From Leishmania infantum JPCM5 (lineage: Eukaryota; Euglenozoa; Kinetoplastea; Trypanosomatida; Trypanosomatidae): a stretch of 64,000 nt of DNA. The stretch lies in assembly GCF_000002875.2 (NCBI RefSeq), contig NC_009393.2, positions 190,001 through 254,000 of the forward strand, in the 5' to 3' direction. This document shows, piece by piece, positions 36,680 through 47,351 of the stretch. The first letter of the stretch is position 1; each line of letters starts with the position of its first letter. Position numbers and translations under genes: made by a program. The notes beneath the pieces were generated by a model, which saw only the letters and a program-made list of their open reading frames with translations, did not search any database and was not told where the DNA came from.

Positions 36680-39341
36680 TCATTGTCCACGACTACCAGC
36701 ACCCGCTCTCTGCACGTGTGTGGAGCCGGTGAGTGAGTGTGTGTGTGTGTGTGTGTGTGTGTTTTTCTCTGTCGGCTCTCGCTGCCTTTGCATACGTGAG
36801 GCACATACGCACCGAACGACCCCATGAGAGGGAAGAGGAGGACGGCTCTGAAGAGCACATTCTCGGCACTTCATCCATATGTCCTCTCTCCCATTCAATG
36901 GGGAGTTCTTCTGCGCACTTCGCGTGGGCCCCCATCGCAGCATCACCGAGACTACAAGAGGGGCGCATCAGCGAAGAAACCCTTCGCTTTCTGTCCACCT
37001 CTCGCCTCTCATTTCACCGTCAGCTCCTCCCTCTCCTGCACAAAGGGAGCACACGCACATACATGGATGCGCGCGCGCTATCATGCCTGCTACCGTACAC
37101 CCACCGTCACAGATTCCAGCCACGCTGGAGAGGTGGACGATGGAGAAGAGGAGAAGGAGAGGCGGGATGTCATTCTACGTGAAGTCAGCAAGGAAACGCG
37201 CGCGCTCTTTGCCTCGCCAGCAAGGATCGTCCTTGTCCGACTCCCTCTCCCGTCACTGCGGTGTGCGCGTGCCGTGCTGCCTCCTCGGGTTGGCGGAGAA
37301 GCGGGGGGTGGAGTACGTGTGTGAGGCGCGAAAGGGCACTCAAGCAAATGCGAGAGCGGCCGTCGTCGTGGCGGTGGCGGTGCTGGAACGAACAAGCGGT
37401 AGCGGCACGGCCCCACGCATGTTTGTGTGCGGACGTCGCTGTATGCTAAGATCGAGGACGTGCACAGGACGCCAGATGAAGAAAGCGCATGGAATGGGGC
37501 AGACTTCGAAGCATATACGTGTAAAGAGGTGATGTGAACGAAGACGGGGCAGTGCTTCTGCCGGCGTTGATCCGGCAGATCCTTCTTCATACCGCCCTCC
37601 CTTCGAGCTTTCCGTGTGTTTGCCTTGCATCCCGTACCCGATCCCCCTCCCAAAGTCGGCGATTTTGTTTCAAAACTCTTCGCGCTTGCTCAGTATGCGG
37701 ACATGTGTGCAAGACTGCTTTCTCTCTTTAGTGGTAGTGGTAGTGGGGGGGGAGGGAAGAGGCTGAGGAGGGGGGTGTACGCGCCGCCGTGCTTCCCCCA
37801 CACACGCATACAGAGAGACCTTGCTCTCTCTCTATCCGTGCCTCCATCAATGCGCGTGTGTCTGTCTCACCAACTGCACAGCAACACCTCACTGGAGAGG
37901 GAGGATAGAGCAGCGCAGGCACACACCGATGGAAAAGAAGCCAGCTCGTGCGTTCTCTCTGTCTCGCTCGCTTCGTTTGCTGTGTTCGTTGTATTGCGCG
38001 TGCCTGCACTCAGGCATGCATGTATTCTCTGCGTGTGTGGAGGACGGGGGAAGGTCAGACATGCGCCTCGCCCACTTTTGAAGTGCTGTGTAGTGATGAA
38101 TGCTGATGCATGGCACACCCTGCACGAAATACGCACAAGGAGCGGCACGACCGACACACGAGGTCCGCGATGGAGGGGTAAACGTGAAGGAGATGGACGT
38201 TTGTGGCGACAAGCACAAAAAAAAAACACGCATGCACACACTTGCAAATCAACACGAAAAGCGCGGAAAAGGTGTAGTTGGTGAAGGGCCCGGAGCCCAT
38301 AGCAAGATGGGCTTCCTCTCCTCAGAGCTCTTTTCATGGTGCCTGCATTGAATGCGTAACGTTGAGCGGCACGACAGATCCAATAGAAAAGGAGGTCTCG
38401 GATCTGTACGCCAGTGAATGTGTGGGTAGACGTATGCCTCCGCCATCACCTCACTGCCCACTCTCCCCCTCGCTAACAACGATGGTGGCGAAGACGATCT
38501 CTCTTCTTGACGCTCTCGCTTCATCTCTCTGGTGTCTCTTTTTTCTTCATCTCGTTATGGGTGGCGGGGGGGGGGTCTCTGCCCCTGCTGATGCTTCCGC
38601 TGCACATATGCACAATATACATACACACGAACTCACGTGCGCGCACGCGCTCCAACTCGCCCGTCTTCTCTACGGCCAACAACTGTGTGTGTGTGTGTGT
38701 GTGTGTGTCTATTATTACAGACGTTCTTGATTCTCTGTTACCTCGACTCTACATCACATTTCTCACACTCTCTCCTTCCTGTGTGCGTGGAACTCTCCTC
38801 ATTTCTGACACGTCTTCGCTTGGTACCCTGAACGAGACACACAAACACGTCCGAACACATCTGTCGACTTGTTCATGTGCTCCTCTGCCTCTCTCACTCC
38901 CCGTAATCACCATCTCATCGCCTTGTGTGTGTGTGCGTGCGTCGTCTAGCCGTTGCTGTCCGTTCGAAGGAGCACAAACGGGCATTTTCGTGTATCATCA
39001 CGGCTCGGTACCCGAACCCGACCACCATCACCACCGCCACCGCCCCTGCCTTCTTCCGCCTCGCTGCGCATGGGTGCGTGTCAGTGTTACCCGTAGCTCT
39101 CTCTCTCTCCACCTGCTTCTTCTTCATCGGGCCTACGACGCATTATTATTATTAAGACGAGAGTGCGAAAAAGGAAAGCGTCACATCGTCGGTACATTGA
39201 TATCCGGTGCAGCATACCACATCTATATATATAGAGATACATAAGATACGTAGTAATATATATATATATACTTACAAAAGAGTTTCATTTGTATTTTTTT
39301 TCTCTTTTCTACGTATCCATTCGGCGCAACGCCCCCCCCCA

Positions 39342-39344
39342 CTC

Positions 39345-39369
<25 letters not shown>
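39342..39369. repeat. (CTC)n pyrimidine microsatellite
   Basis: About nine CTC triplets followed by a C run and more CTC. It is pyrimidine-only on the + strand. Confidence 0.85.
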
Positions 39370-39375
<6 letters not shown>

Positions 39376-39985
39376 TCCTCCTCGCCCAATCCTCTTTGCG
39401 CACGGCTTTTGCTGGAGCGTTTGTGCGTTTCGCGTGTGTGTGTGTGTGTGTGTCTTGGGGGAAGGGCTCTTGGTCTCCGTTGTTGCTGGTGTGTCTCTGC
39501 GTGCGTCCATCCATCCATCCATCCCCTCACCCTCACCTTACCCCCTATTCTGTTTGTTCGCTCTCCCATCTATCTCTTACATTTTCCATCTGGTTTCTTC
39601 CTTTTCCCCCTTCCGTCCCCCTCTCTCCCCTTTCTTACTCCATTTCTCTGTGTGTGTGTGTGTGTGTGTGCGACGCGCGCACATCTTATCCTTTTTGTGT
39701 CATTGTACTTTATTACGTCTTTGTGCTGATCTTATCACCCCACTGTGTGCCGGCGGCGTCGTCCTCTCGCCTCGTCGTCCTGCTGCCGTTGCCGCTCACC
39801 TTCGGCTCTGCTGCGCTTTCTTCCACACGTCTGCATGCGTGCGTTTGTTCCCGAACCTCCTGCTCGGTCGTTTCCCCTCAAAGAGGAATAGACCCACACA
39901 TACATCTATATAGAGGGAAAGGTTGAGAAGGCCACCACCTACCACCACCGTCCTCCTCGCCTTTCGAAGTGATCGCTGTTTCGCT

Positions 39986-40029
39986 GGTACCCCCACCCCA
40001 CCCCCTCCCTCGTCTTCTATAAACGAAAG
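39986..40029 (+). promoter_or_regulatory. Candidate splice acceptor for the surface-antigen-like gene
   Basis: A C/T-rich tract at about 39986-40018 precedes AG at 40028-40029. The next ATG is 40066, giving a very short leader and fixing the start. Confidence 0.4.
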
Positions 40030-40065
40030 AAGGTGAAGACAGGGAAGCTTATCGAAATCATAGGC

Positions 40066-40923
40066 ATGGCCCAGCAAGCTCGTCGTCTGAGCATGGCCGC
40101 GCTGATGGCCTTTGTCGTGTACGTCTTGCTCCTCGCCGGTGGCGTCACGCGTGCGGCTCTCACGGCAGCGCAAAACTCCATCACCGCCGAGTTTCTGCGG
40201 TCCTTCGCGGTCTCGATACCTGGCCTGGCGAGTGTGTGGACAGGGGATGATTGGTGCACTTGGCCGTACGTCAGCTGCAATGCCGACACGAACATCACAG
40301 TTATCATCGACAATGCTGGGTTCACCGGCAGCCTTCCAGAACTGAATGTGGCGGGCGACAGCGCCAATATCGCGGTCACTGAGATTTCCTTGACGAACAT
40401 GGACATCGGGGGCGGGTTCAAGAACAGCTGGGGCGGCCTCAAGAAGGTGCGGGTTCTCAACTTCACGAACACCAACCTGTTTGGTACCATTCCCGCGAGC
40501 TGGAACGCGATGCGCTCGCTGCAGACGGTCATCCTGAAAAATTCCAGCGCGTGCGGCAGCCTGCCGAGGTGGACGCTGACATCGCTGAAGAACATTGACG
40601 TGTCGAACAACCTGCTGCGCGGTTCGATGCCGGACACGCTGGGCTACATCGCCGGCCTGCAGAATGTCAGCCTCGTGGGCAACAACTTCTGCGGCTGCAG
40701 CCCGCCGTCCTGGGTGTCCCGGGTACTCACCAGCGCACTCTTCCAGGCGATGGGCTCAGCACCCTACAAGCCTAACTGCAGGGCCCCCATCAACTGCGGC
40801 TCCGAAGGTGCCAAGTGCTCCCGCGACCCTCCACAGTACCGCGACGCCGCCGCCGCGCCATTACGTGTGGTGGTGGCCGTGTTGACTCTGGTCCTAGCTC
40901 TCGTGTGCAACTTTTCCGTGTAG
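40066..40923 (+). CDS. PSA2-like leucine-rich surface antigen, probably GPI-anchored (285 aa)
   Basis: Residues 1 to about 30 form a signal peptide (AALMAFVVYVLLLAGGVTRA). The mature part begins LTAAQNSITAEFLRSFA and has the W-C-x-W-x-x-V-x-C block (DDWCTWPYVSC) typical of the N-terminal cap of Leishmania parasite surface antigen 2. Four to five leucine-rich repeats of the G-x-I/L-P type follow, for example LNFTNTNLFGTIPASW and IDVSNNLLRGSMPDTL. Then comes a Cys-rich cap (CGCSPPSW, CRAPINCG, CSRDPP). The C-terminus is a hydrophobic tail after a small-residue stretch, as in a GPI-attachment signal. It lacks the Thr/Ser-rich stalk of many PSA2 members and is short for the family. Several N-x-S/T sites occur. 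It probably resides on the parasite surface or is shed; a ligand is not known. Confidence 0.85.
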   Translation: MAQQARRLSMAALMAFVVYVLLLAGGVTRAALTAAQNSITAEFLRSFAVSIPGLASVWTGDDWCTWPYVSCNADTNITVIIDNAGFTGSLPELNVAGDSANIAVTEISLTNMDIGGGFKNSWGGLKKVRVLNFTNTNLFGTIPASWNAMRSLQTVILKNSSACGSLPRWTLTSLKNIDVSNNLLRGSMPDTLGYIAGLQNVSLVGNNFCGCSPPSWVSRVLTSALFQAMGSAPYKPNCRAPINCGSEGAKCSRDPPQYRDAAAAPLRVVVAVLTLVLALVCNFSV

Positions 40924-42890
40924 GCGAACGCACCGCGACAACGATAGCGCCGGGCATTTTCCTCCTTCCCTCCTCCCCTTCTTCCACATCACCAACCCCC
41001 TTCGCCCGCACCCTCACCGCAATGCTGCGTGCAGAAAGCCCTCGCCCTGTCTGGGGGAGGGGGGGAGGCACATGGATGAAGACGGAGAGAACATTGCGAA
41101 CAGAAAAAGTGCAGATGGCTGAGAGTGCCAACTGGTAGGGCTCTCACACACACACACACATACCAAACAAAAGACATTCCTACCTCCTTTTCCCTTTTTT
41201 CTATTATTATTATTTTATCTCGCTTCCTTTGTTGTGGCCATTCTCATCCTCCTTCCTCCCACCACCACCACCTTCTTCGATTGAGTGCGCATCCGTTTCC
41301 GCGCGTGTTCCTCTATGTCTCTCCTCCCCCTCTCTCAATTCCTCGCGGACGTTTTTCTTTTCACCGCCCCCTCCTTGCTATCGTTTATTCCCCATTGTTT
41401 ATGGTCTGTCTCTGTGTGTGTGCGTGTAGCTGTCCTTCCTATCTTGTTGTTTGTTGCTAGCGCGGCTCTGGCTGTTCCTGCGCGCCTGTCCTTTTATTGT
41501 GTGTGTGGGGGAGGGCGAGGGGCTGACATCCTCTTGCTTGTGATCATTGTCCTTCGTACTCGTTTTGTTTTTCCTTTCTTCAGTCTTGTGTGTGTGTGTG
41601 TGTGTGGCTGTGTGCTCTGTCCTTTTTTCTTTCGGTAGAGGGGCGGCGTACGGCGAGCGTGAGCTTGCGGTGCGCTGAAGAGGGTGCAGGGGTGCGATCC
41701 GAGCCCCCTGTCGCTGACGCGCGCTGGGTGGTCCATGCGTACACGCACTCTCCACTCACGCATACCTACACACTGATGAGCGCAGCGACTAGCAACGCAC
41801 ACATATACCGAGAGAGAGAGAGATAAGGACGCCTACACACGCACCTTCGCCTTGTTTCCCCGGCGTCTTCTAACGGCCGACACCCCCTAACGCCCAAACA
41901 ATCGTAAATACATCCTTGTGCAGCACTGTGGAGGGCATAACGATGACGATGTAGGTGTGTCGTCCGCGCGTATCTCTGTGTGCCGCCCCCTATGCCGGCA
42001 TTATGTGTCGTCGTCGTCTTGTTACTTCTTCCTTCCGCTTCTTTCCCGACTCCTCCTCCTCTTGGTCCTTCCCCCCCCATCCCTCCTTTTTCCTTCATGT
42101 CTACCTGTAACACAGACACGTGCGCTGAACCGCGTCCCCTGCCCCACCCACTCGCCCGCGCATGTTCACGCATAGGGAAGCTGCGGTGTGGATGAGCCGT
42201 AGAATTCAGAAAAGGAAAAAAAGGTTCATGCAAGAAGAGCCTCAACAACGCTACTCAAACGGTAGAGCGGGTACGCGCACGCATGCGTCGCCAATGTGTC
42301 TCTGTGTGTGTGTGTGTGTGTGTGTGCATATGCGTTTTTCATGCGGGTAGTAACGTAGCGCTGCTGCTGCTACCAGCGTTGACTGTGTAGCCAGGTCGTC
42401 CGCCTGTTCTTCGAGCACTACTTCTCGCCCTCCCCTCCTCGTCCTCGTTGTATGAACTGACGCCACAACACCGCCTGTGATGTCCGCAAAGGAATGCCGC
42501 ACATATACACACACACGCACATATATACATATGGGCATACACATCCATATACGCGTTCACATATATATATATATACATATACGTGCGAGCGGGGGCTTGG
42601 CGTCCGCTCCGCCGACACCAGACCACAAGAGATCTTTATAGATCGACACAACTGCTTCTCCTCCCACACCACTGCCACCCCCGCACAACCTCTGCCTCAC
42701 CCCTCCCCTTCTTGATTGTTTCTTGCATGAACCTACACAGTGTGGGCTCCGCTCATCAGAGACCTCCTTCCTACTCGAAGTATCGGATCCGTTCAAGTGT
42801 GTGTCTGTGTGCGAGAGAGCGGGTGTATTCTTTTCGCACGTCGCACACCCGTAGAGTGGGATAGACGCAGAATCGAAAGATAAGCCTGCC
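40924..42890. other. Spacer (2 kb), no gene seen
   Basis: C/T- and TG-rich, with TG at about 41588-41606 and 42301-42326, GA at about 41809-41822 and AT near 42560-42577. A frame at 41992-42195 has a hydrophobic start but is otherwise Pro/Ser/Leu low complexity. Confidence 0.5.
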
Positions 42891-45800
42891 ATGCAGGAAG
42901 TTCGCAATGCTCTCGTCGCCGTCAGTGAAGGCTCTGGAAGTGGCCGCGGAAGCAGCTCGCAGCCCAGCTCCTACTCGATTCAGGCCTCGCTGGCCGCTCC
43001 GCTTCAGCGTGCCGGACACGCGCCTCGCACCTCCTTCACCTACACCTCGCGACCGTTGTCGAAGGGCGAAAGCACAGGCGGAGCGGCGACGAATCCCTCG
43101 GTCAGTGCCATTGCCCCCCATCACCCCACTGCCGCGCTCCCGGCAGTGGGCCCCGCTAAGCTAGTCGAGTCCACCTCTGCTTCTGCCACGGTGGCGGGGT
43201 CAGCGAGCGTGTTGGATGTATCGGTAACGCAGGAAGCCGGTGTCGTGCGGCAATCCGCCACGAATCTCCATAACGAAGGCCACGGCGCGCCATTACCCCT
43301 CCCTCCCGCCTCGCTGTCCCCGCCACCGCTCCTGCCATTATCGTCGCCATCCCCGTCGTCGGCAGCCCCCCTTGCCTGCTGCGCCGCGCTGTCACGGATG
43401 GACGAGTCACAAATACGCGCTGCCACGTACCCGGCGGGCGCCGCGCTGATACTGCAGGCTGGCGCCGGCAGCGGAAAGACCCAGACGATGGCGGCACGCA
43501 TCGCCTACCTCCTCCAGAGCGGTGTGCCGGGACACTCCATCCTCGGCATCTGCTTCACGCGTCAAGCAGCGGAGACGCTGCGGGAGCGGGTGCGGTCTAC
43601 CCTTCCTCCCACGCTCACCCGCGAGGCGCACGCCTTGAAGCTCAAGACGTTTCACGCCTTCGGGCTCGAGTGCTTGCGGCGCTTTGGTGCCCTCCAGTCC
43701 GACACGCACGTCCTCGATGCGCGGCAGCAGTACGAACTTGCCCGCCGTGTTGTCGACACGTACGCGCAACGTGAAAAGAGCAGCGAGGCCGTGACGGACC
43801 TGGTCGACTACGTGAATCGGGTAAAGACGATGAAGGTGCCGCCGATTCCTCAGTCGGACCCTGCCCTGCAGGATGCATACCTCTTCCCCTACTACCAAAA
43901 GGCTCTGCATGAGGAGCGCAACGCCGTGGACTTTGGAGACTTGCAGCAGATGTTTTACGACCTGATCCGACCCGTCCCCGTCACCGCATTCGCAGCCTCG
44001 CAAGGGTGCGGCGGGGGGCTGGACGAGCAGCAGCCCTCACAGGGCGAACACCAACCCCAGCAACAGCAGCAACAGGGAAAGATGGTCCCATCCGATGTGT
44101 GCACCGCGCTGCGTGCCGAGTACACACACTTCGTCGTCGACGAGTTCCAGGACTTCAACGAGATTCAGGTGGAGCTGCTGGCGCTGCTGGCCGGCGACGC
44201 GTGTCGCGTGACCTGCGTGGGAGACCCCAATCAGTGCATCTACACGTGGCGCGGCGCCATGCCAAACGTCTTCGGGGTGTGGAAGAAGCGCTTTCCTCAG
44301 ACAGCAATGCTGACGCTGGCGATGAACTACCGCAGCGACGGGCCCATTGTGGAAGCGGCCAATCGCGTGGTGAAGGCAACGCAGATGGCACACCACCATC
44401 GCGAGGAGCGCGCCGTGACGCTCGTGCAGTGTGCCAGCGAGGATGATGAGCTGCAGGCGGTGCCACTGGTGATCAACCACGTGCTACGCCGTCGAGATGC
44501 CCACCTCGGCTACGGTGACATCGCCATTCTCTGTCGCTCCCGTCGGCGGGTGCAACTCTACTGCGATGTGCTGCAGTCGCAGCGCATTCCAGTGCGGCAG
44601 CTGAAGGGGATGTCGGTTGACCATCTCGCAAGCATGCGCTCGCTGCTTGCGTTTCTGCGACTGTGTGTGTCACCGCATGGCCCGGAAGGTGACGCAAATG
44701 TGCGCACAGTCCTGAATACCGCCCCGCTGCATCGGCTATCGGCCGGGGCGGCCAAGAAATTCTTCCTGTCGCTTGACTCAGTCTGTCAGGCGCGGCGCGC
44801 GATGGAAGCGGCGCGGATACGGTTGTGGCGCCACACCATCCACGTGGATAACGGCAGCGAGGTTGGCGCAGATAACGGAGGCGCGCAGGGGTCGCGAAGT
44901 GAGGGCTTACAGCCCGGCGCTGCGTGTACCTCGGTCATCAGCGGTGGTTGCCCCGCCGTCGCCACGCCTGGAGTCCACCCCGAGTCGTACTCCTTCTTTG
45001 CTGTTTTGCAGGAGCTCGTGTACCACAACTTTTCCCATGAGCTCTTCCCCAAGCTGGAGGTGTCCAAAAAGAACCAGAAGAACATCCGCAGCGTGGTGCG
45101 CATCGTGGTGCATGCCAGGGAGCTGCTTGCGCAGCCGTCTTGCGACGTCGAGCAAGTCCTTCGATACGTCCTGCGCGAAGGTGGATACGAGGGCGAAAGC
45201 ATGGCCGCGGTAGCAGCTCGCACGTCCACCCCCTCAGCAGCCACGAGGGGGACGAAGCGAGCGCGTAACTCCGCCGCCGGTTGGGGTAGTGACCGCTGTG
45301 CAGACGAGGCGTCCGGGCGAAGCAGCGCTTCGGCGTACCAGCCTCGCGTTGGCGCCCTTCTCATGGAGCAATGCGCCTCGCAGCACAATCAACGGCAGCA
45401 GCGCTATACCTCCTCCTCCGCCGCCGCCTCCTGCAGCAGCGCCGGTGGAGGCGGCGGTAGGTGGGATCGGTGGCGCCATGGCAGCCGGCGGTCAGGTGCC
45501 GCATCCGGCAGTGACGGCGTCGTCGATGAGGACGTTTTGCCCCCCGAGGAGGAGGCGGCGGTGTGGCAGGAGCAGCGCATGAACCTGTCCGAGTTGGTGC
45601 TGCACACGTACCACTCCGTGCGGGAGGCGCTGGAGCGTGAGGTGGCGCATGAGCTAGAGAAGGAAGGCGGCGGTGGTGAGGGTAGAGGGGAGGAGGCGTC
45701 GTCGCGGTCTCGCCCGTCCCAGGCTAGCGGCAACCACAGCAACAGTCGAACGCAACTGTTTTCCAAGGCGACTGCTGCCGACGACTCGGTCAGCAACTTC

Positions 45801-46388
45801 AGTGCCGGGAGCACCACCACGACTATGACGGTCATGCAGGCTCTGCGCCCACCCGCCGTGGTGCTGCATCGCGTGCTGGACGAGTTTGTGTCGCTCGTGT
45901 CCTCGGACGACTACGGCCCCATGCGGGAGATCGGGAACGCGGACGATGCTGCAGGAGCAGCCGCGGGGGCGGGCACCGCTGGTAACAGCGGCCGCCTCCC
46001 TACCAGTACCTCGCCACACTGGATCGGGCAGGTCACTGTCGGCACTGTGCACCGCGCGAAGGGCATGGAGTGGCCGGCGGTGCTGCTGCCCGGGTGCTGG
46101 GTCGGCGAGTACCCGGTGCGGCCACGCGAAGAAGAAAAACGCGTCTTTTACGTGGGCATGAGTCGAGCCATGAAGCACCTTGTGTGCTTCACCGCAGCAA
46201 CGCGCGAGTGCAGGTCTGGCAGCGGTCAGGCGGCAACCACGGCAAGCGTGATCGACCTGCCCGCGCAGCACACACAAAGCGGAACGCTGGAGCCGACGCC
46301 GTACCTGGCTGCCCTCGGCGACAAGCTGGAGCGGGTCAACTACGCCGACCTCAAGACAGCGTATCTGAAGGAGCAAGGGTGCCTGTAA
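42891..46388 (+). CDS. UvrD/Rep-type superfamily 1A DNA helicase (1165 aa)
   Basis: All SF1A motifs are present in order. Motif I is AGAGSGKTQ (190-198) and Ia is ICFTRQAAETLRER. Ib is FHAFGLECLRRF, II is VVDEFQD (415-421), III is GDPNQCIYTWRGA (444-456) and IV is AMNYRS. Motif V is GTVHRAKGMEW (1051-1061) and VI is VFYVGMSRAM (1085-1094). These are the ATP-binding, hydrolysis and ssDNA-coupling elements of a 3'-5' helicase. The protein exceeds bacterial UvrD (about 720 residues) through a 175-residue Ser/Ala-rich N-terminal extension and low-complexity insertions at about 655-690 and 760-960, within the 2A/2B part. Relatives act in DNA repair and in clearing recombinases from DNA. Whether it works in the nucleus or the mitochondrion cannot be told. 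The ATG at 42891 is taken as the start. Confidence 0.92.
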   Translation: MQEVRNALVAVSEGSGSGRGSSSQPSSYSIQASLAAPLQRAGHAPRTSFTYTSRPLSKGESTGGAATNPSVSAIAPHHPTAALPAVGPAKLVESTSASATVAGSASVLDVSVTQEAGVVRQSATNLHNEGHGAPLPLPPASLSPPPLLPLSSPSPSSAAPLACCAALSRMDESQIRAATYPAGAALILQAGAGSGKTQTMAARIAYLLQSGVPGHSILGICFTRQAAETLRERVRSTLPPTLTREAHALKLKTFHAFGLECLRRFGALQSDTHVLDARQQYELARRVVDTYAQREKSSEAVTDLVDYVNRVKTMKVPPIPQSDPALQDAYLFPYYQKALHEERNAVDFGDLQQMFYDLIRPVPVTAFAASQGCGGGLDEQQPSQGEHQPQQQQQQGKMVPSDVCTALRAEYTHFVVDEFQDFNEIQVELLALLAGDACRVTCVGDPNQCIYTWRGAMPNVFGVWKKRFPQTAMLTLAMNYRSDGPIVEAANRVVKATQMAHHHREERAVTLVQCASEDDELQAVPLVINHVLRRRDAHLGYGDIAILCRSRRRVQLYCDVLQSQRIPVRQLKGMSVDHLASMRSLLAFLRLCVSPHGPEGDANVRTVLNTAPLHRLSAGAAKKFFLSLDSVCQARRAMEAARIRLWRHTIHVDNGSEVGADNGGAQGSRSEGLQPGAACTSVISGGCPAVATPGVHPESYSFFAVLQELVYHNFSHELFPKLEVSKKNQKNIRSVVRIVVHARELLAQPSCDVEQVLRYVLREGGYEGESMAAVAARTSTPSAATRGTKRARNSAAGWGSDRCADEASGRSSASAYQPRVGALLMEQCASQHNQRQQRYTSSSAAASCSSAGGGGGRWDRWRHGSRRSGAASGSDGVVDEDVLPPEEEAAVWQEQRMNLSELVLHTYHSVREALEREVAHELEKEGGGGEGRGEEASSRSRPSQASGNHSNSRTQLFSKATAADDSVSNFSAGSTTTTMTVMQALRPPAVVLHRVLDEFVSLVSSDDYGPMREIGNADDAAGAAAGAGTAGNSGRLPTSTSPHWIGQVTVGTVHRAKGMEWPAVLLPGCWVGEYPVRPREEEKRVFYVGMSRAMKHLVCFTAATRECRSGSGQAATTASVIDLPAQHTQSGTLEPTPYLAALGDKLERVNYADLKTAYLKEQGCL

Positions 46389-46770
46389 TATTCGCCAAGA
46401 GCCGGGCGGAAGGAGGGAAAAGGGGGGAGGGGTAACGCGTGGGGACCGGACTGCAGCGAGAGGGACCCAACGAGCAAAACAATAACATTTTTCAGGTGGA
46501 GGAGAGCGAGTGGCCGGCGGCGCACACGCTCAGCCCCCTCCGGCCGCGTCGCTGCAGGCCCCACACCCCTCTCATCCCTTCTCCGTCTGTTGCGGGAGCT
46601 ACTGGATACACTTTAGGCGTTCGGTGCGCATTGTCTTTTTGTTTTTCACTCGTCATCTACGTTGCAAGCAACGCGAGTTAGTCCTGACGAGGTGCTCGAG
46701 CTGGTCGTCGTCCATCATCCTTGCCGCCATCATCACTTTTTCGGCTGACAATGTGCCGCTCCCAGCGTGT

Positions 46771-46806
<36 letters not shown>

Positions 46807-47194
46807 CTGTGTGGCCTCTTCACGTCGTCACCGCCTCCGCAAAAAAAAAAGAAAAAAACTCTCGCGACTTCATCGCCAGTGCGCACTTTCCCCTACACCT
46901 CTCCCCCCGCTCCTCTGTAGGGCCACTCGCACCACCCAGCAACAGAGCATCAGGGTGCGCTCGTATTATTCGTTACGGTCGTCATCTTTTACATCCCGGC
47001 GTTCGCGTGGATTGTCTCTCTGTTTGCAAATAAGTTAACGCGACGACACCCATCCTCTCCACCGATCTCGCACCACCGCGCGCGCACCCACGCACACGCA
47101 CAGAGGCATACGATCAGCGTAGAGCTGGCGCACAGCAGTCGATTCGCACACAGCGACGGCAGCGGCATCATCGTTGCCTCTCTCCCCCCGTGTG

Positions 47195-47227
<33 letters not shown>

Positions 47228-47351
47228 TCGTGTGTTGTTAAACACAAGTACGTACAGAAAGCGCTCCCTCCCCCCGTTACCACCTCTGACGTGCCCACCC
47301 TGCTCGCACACTCGCTCGACAACTTGAGAACTGCACAAGAAGGAAGGAGGC
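46389..47351. other. Spacer with TG, A-rich and AT repeats
   Basis: TG at about 46774-46804, an A-rich run at 46844-46857 and (AT)n at about 47200-47223 close to the next gene. No gene seen. Confidence 0.5.

Larger units (their letters stand above)
36680..40065. other. Long spacer (3.4 kb), no convincing gene
   Basis: Contains TG at 36737-36762 and 38684-38709, an A9 run near 38219, an AT run at about 39253-39270, (CTC)n at 39342-39369, a CATC run near 39508-39523 and TG at about 39651-39670. Open frames on both strands are short or low complexity. The length suggests unusually long UTRs or an unseen small gene or RNA gene. Confidence 0.5.

Noticed and set aside
36879..37532. 217-codon + strand frame in the long spacer
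   Set aside because: Composition drifts between Arg/Lys and Ser/Pro low complexity with no motif, and no clear splice acceptor or start context.
39207..39926. 239-codon + strand frame
   Set aside because: Consists of translated CT, TG and C-rich simple sequence (Leu/Pro/Ser and Cys-Val runs); typical UTR.
41992..42195. Short frame with hydrophobic start, resembling a signal peptide
   Set aside because: The leucine/valine run comes from a T/C/G simple-sequence tract and the rest is Pro/Ser-rich, so no gene is supported.
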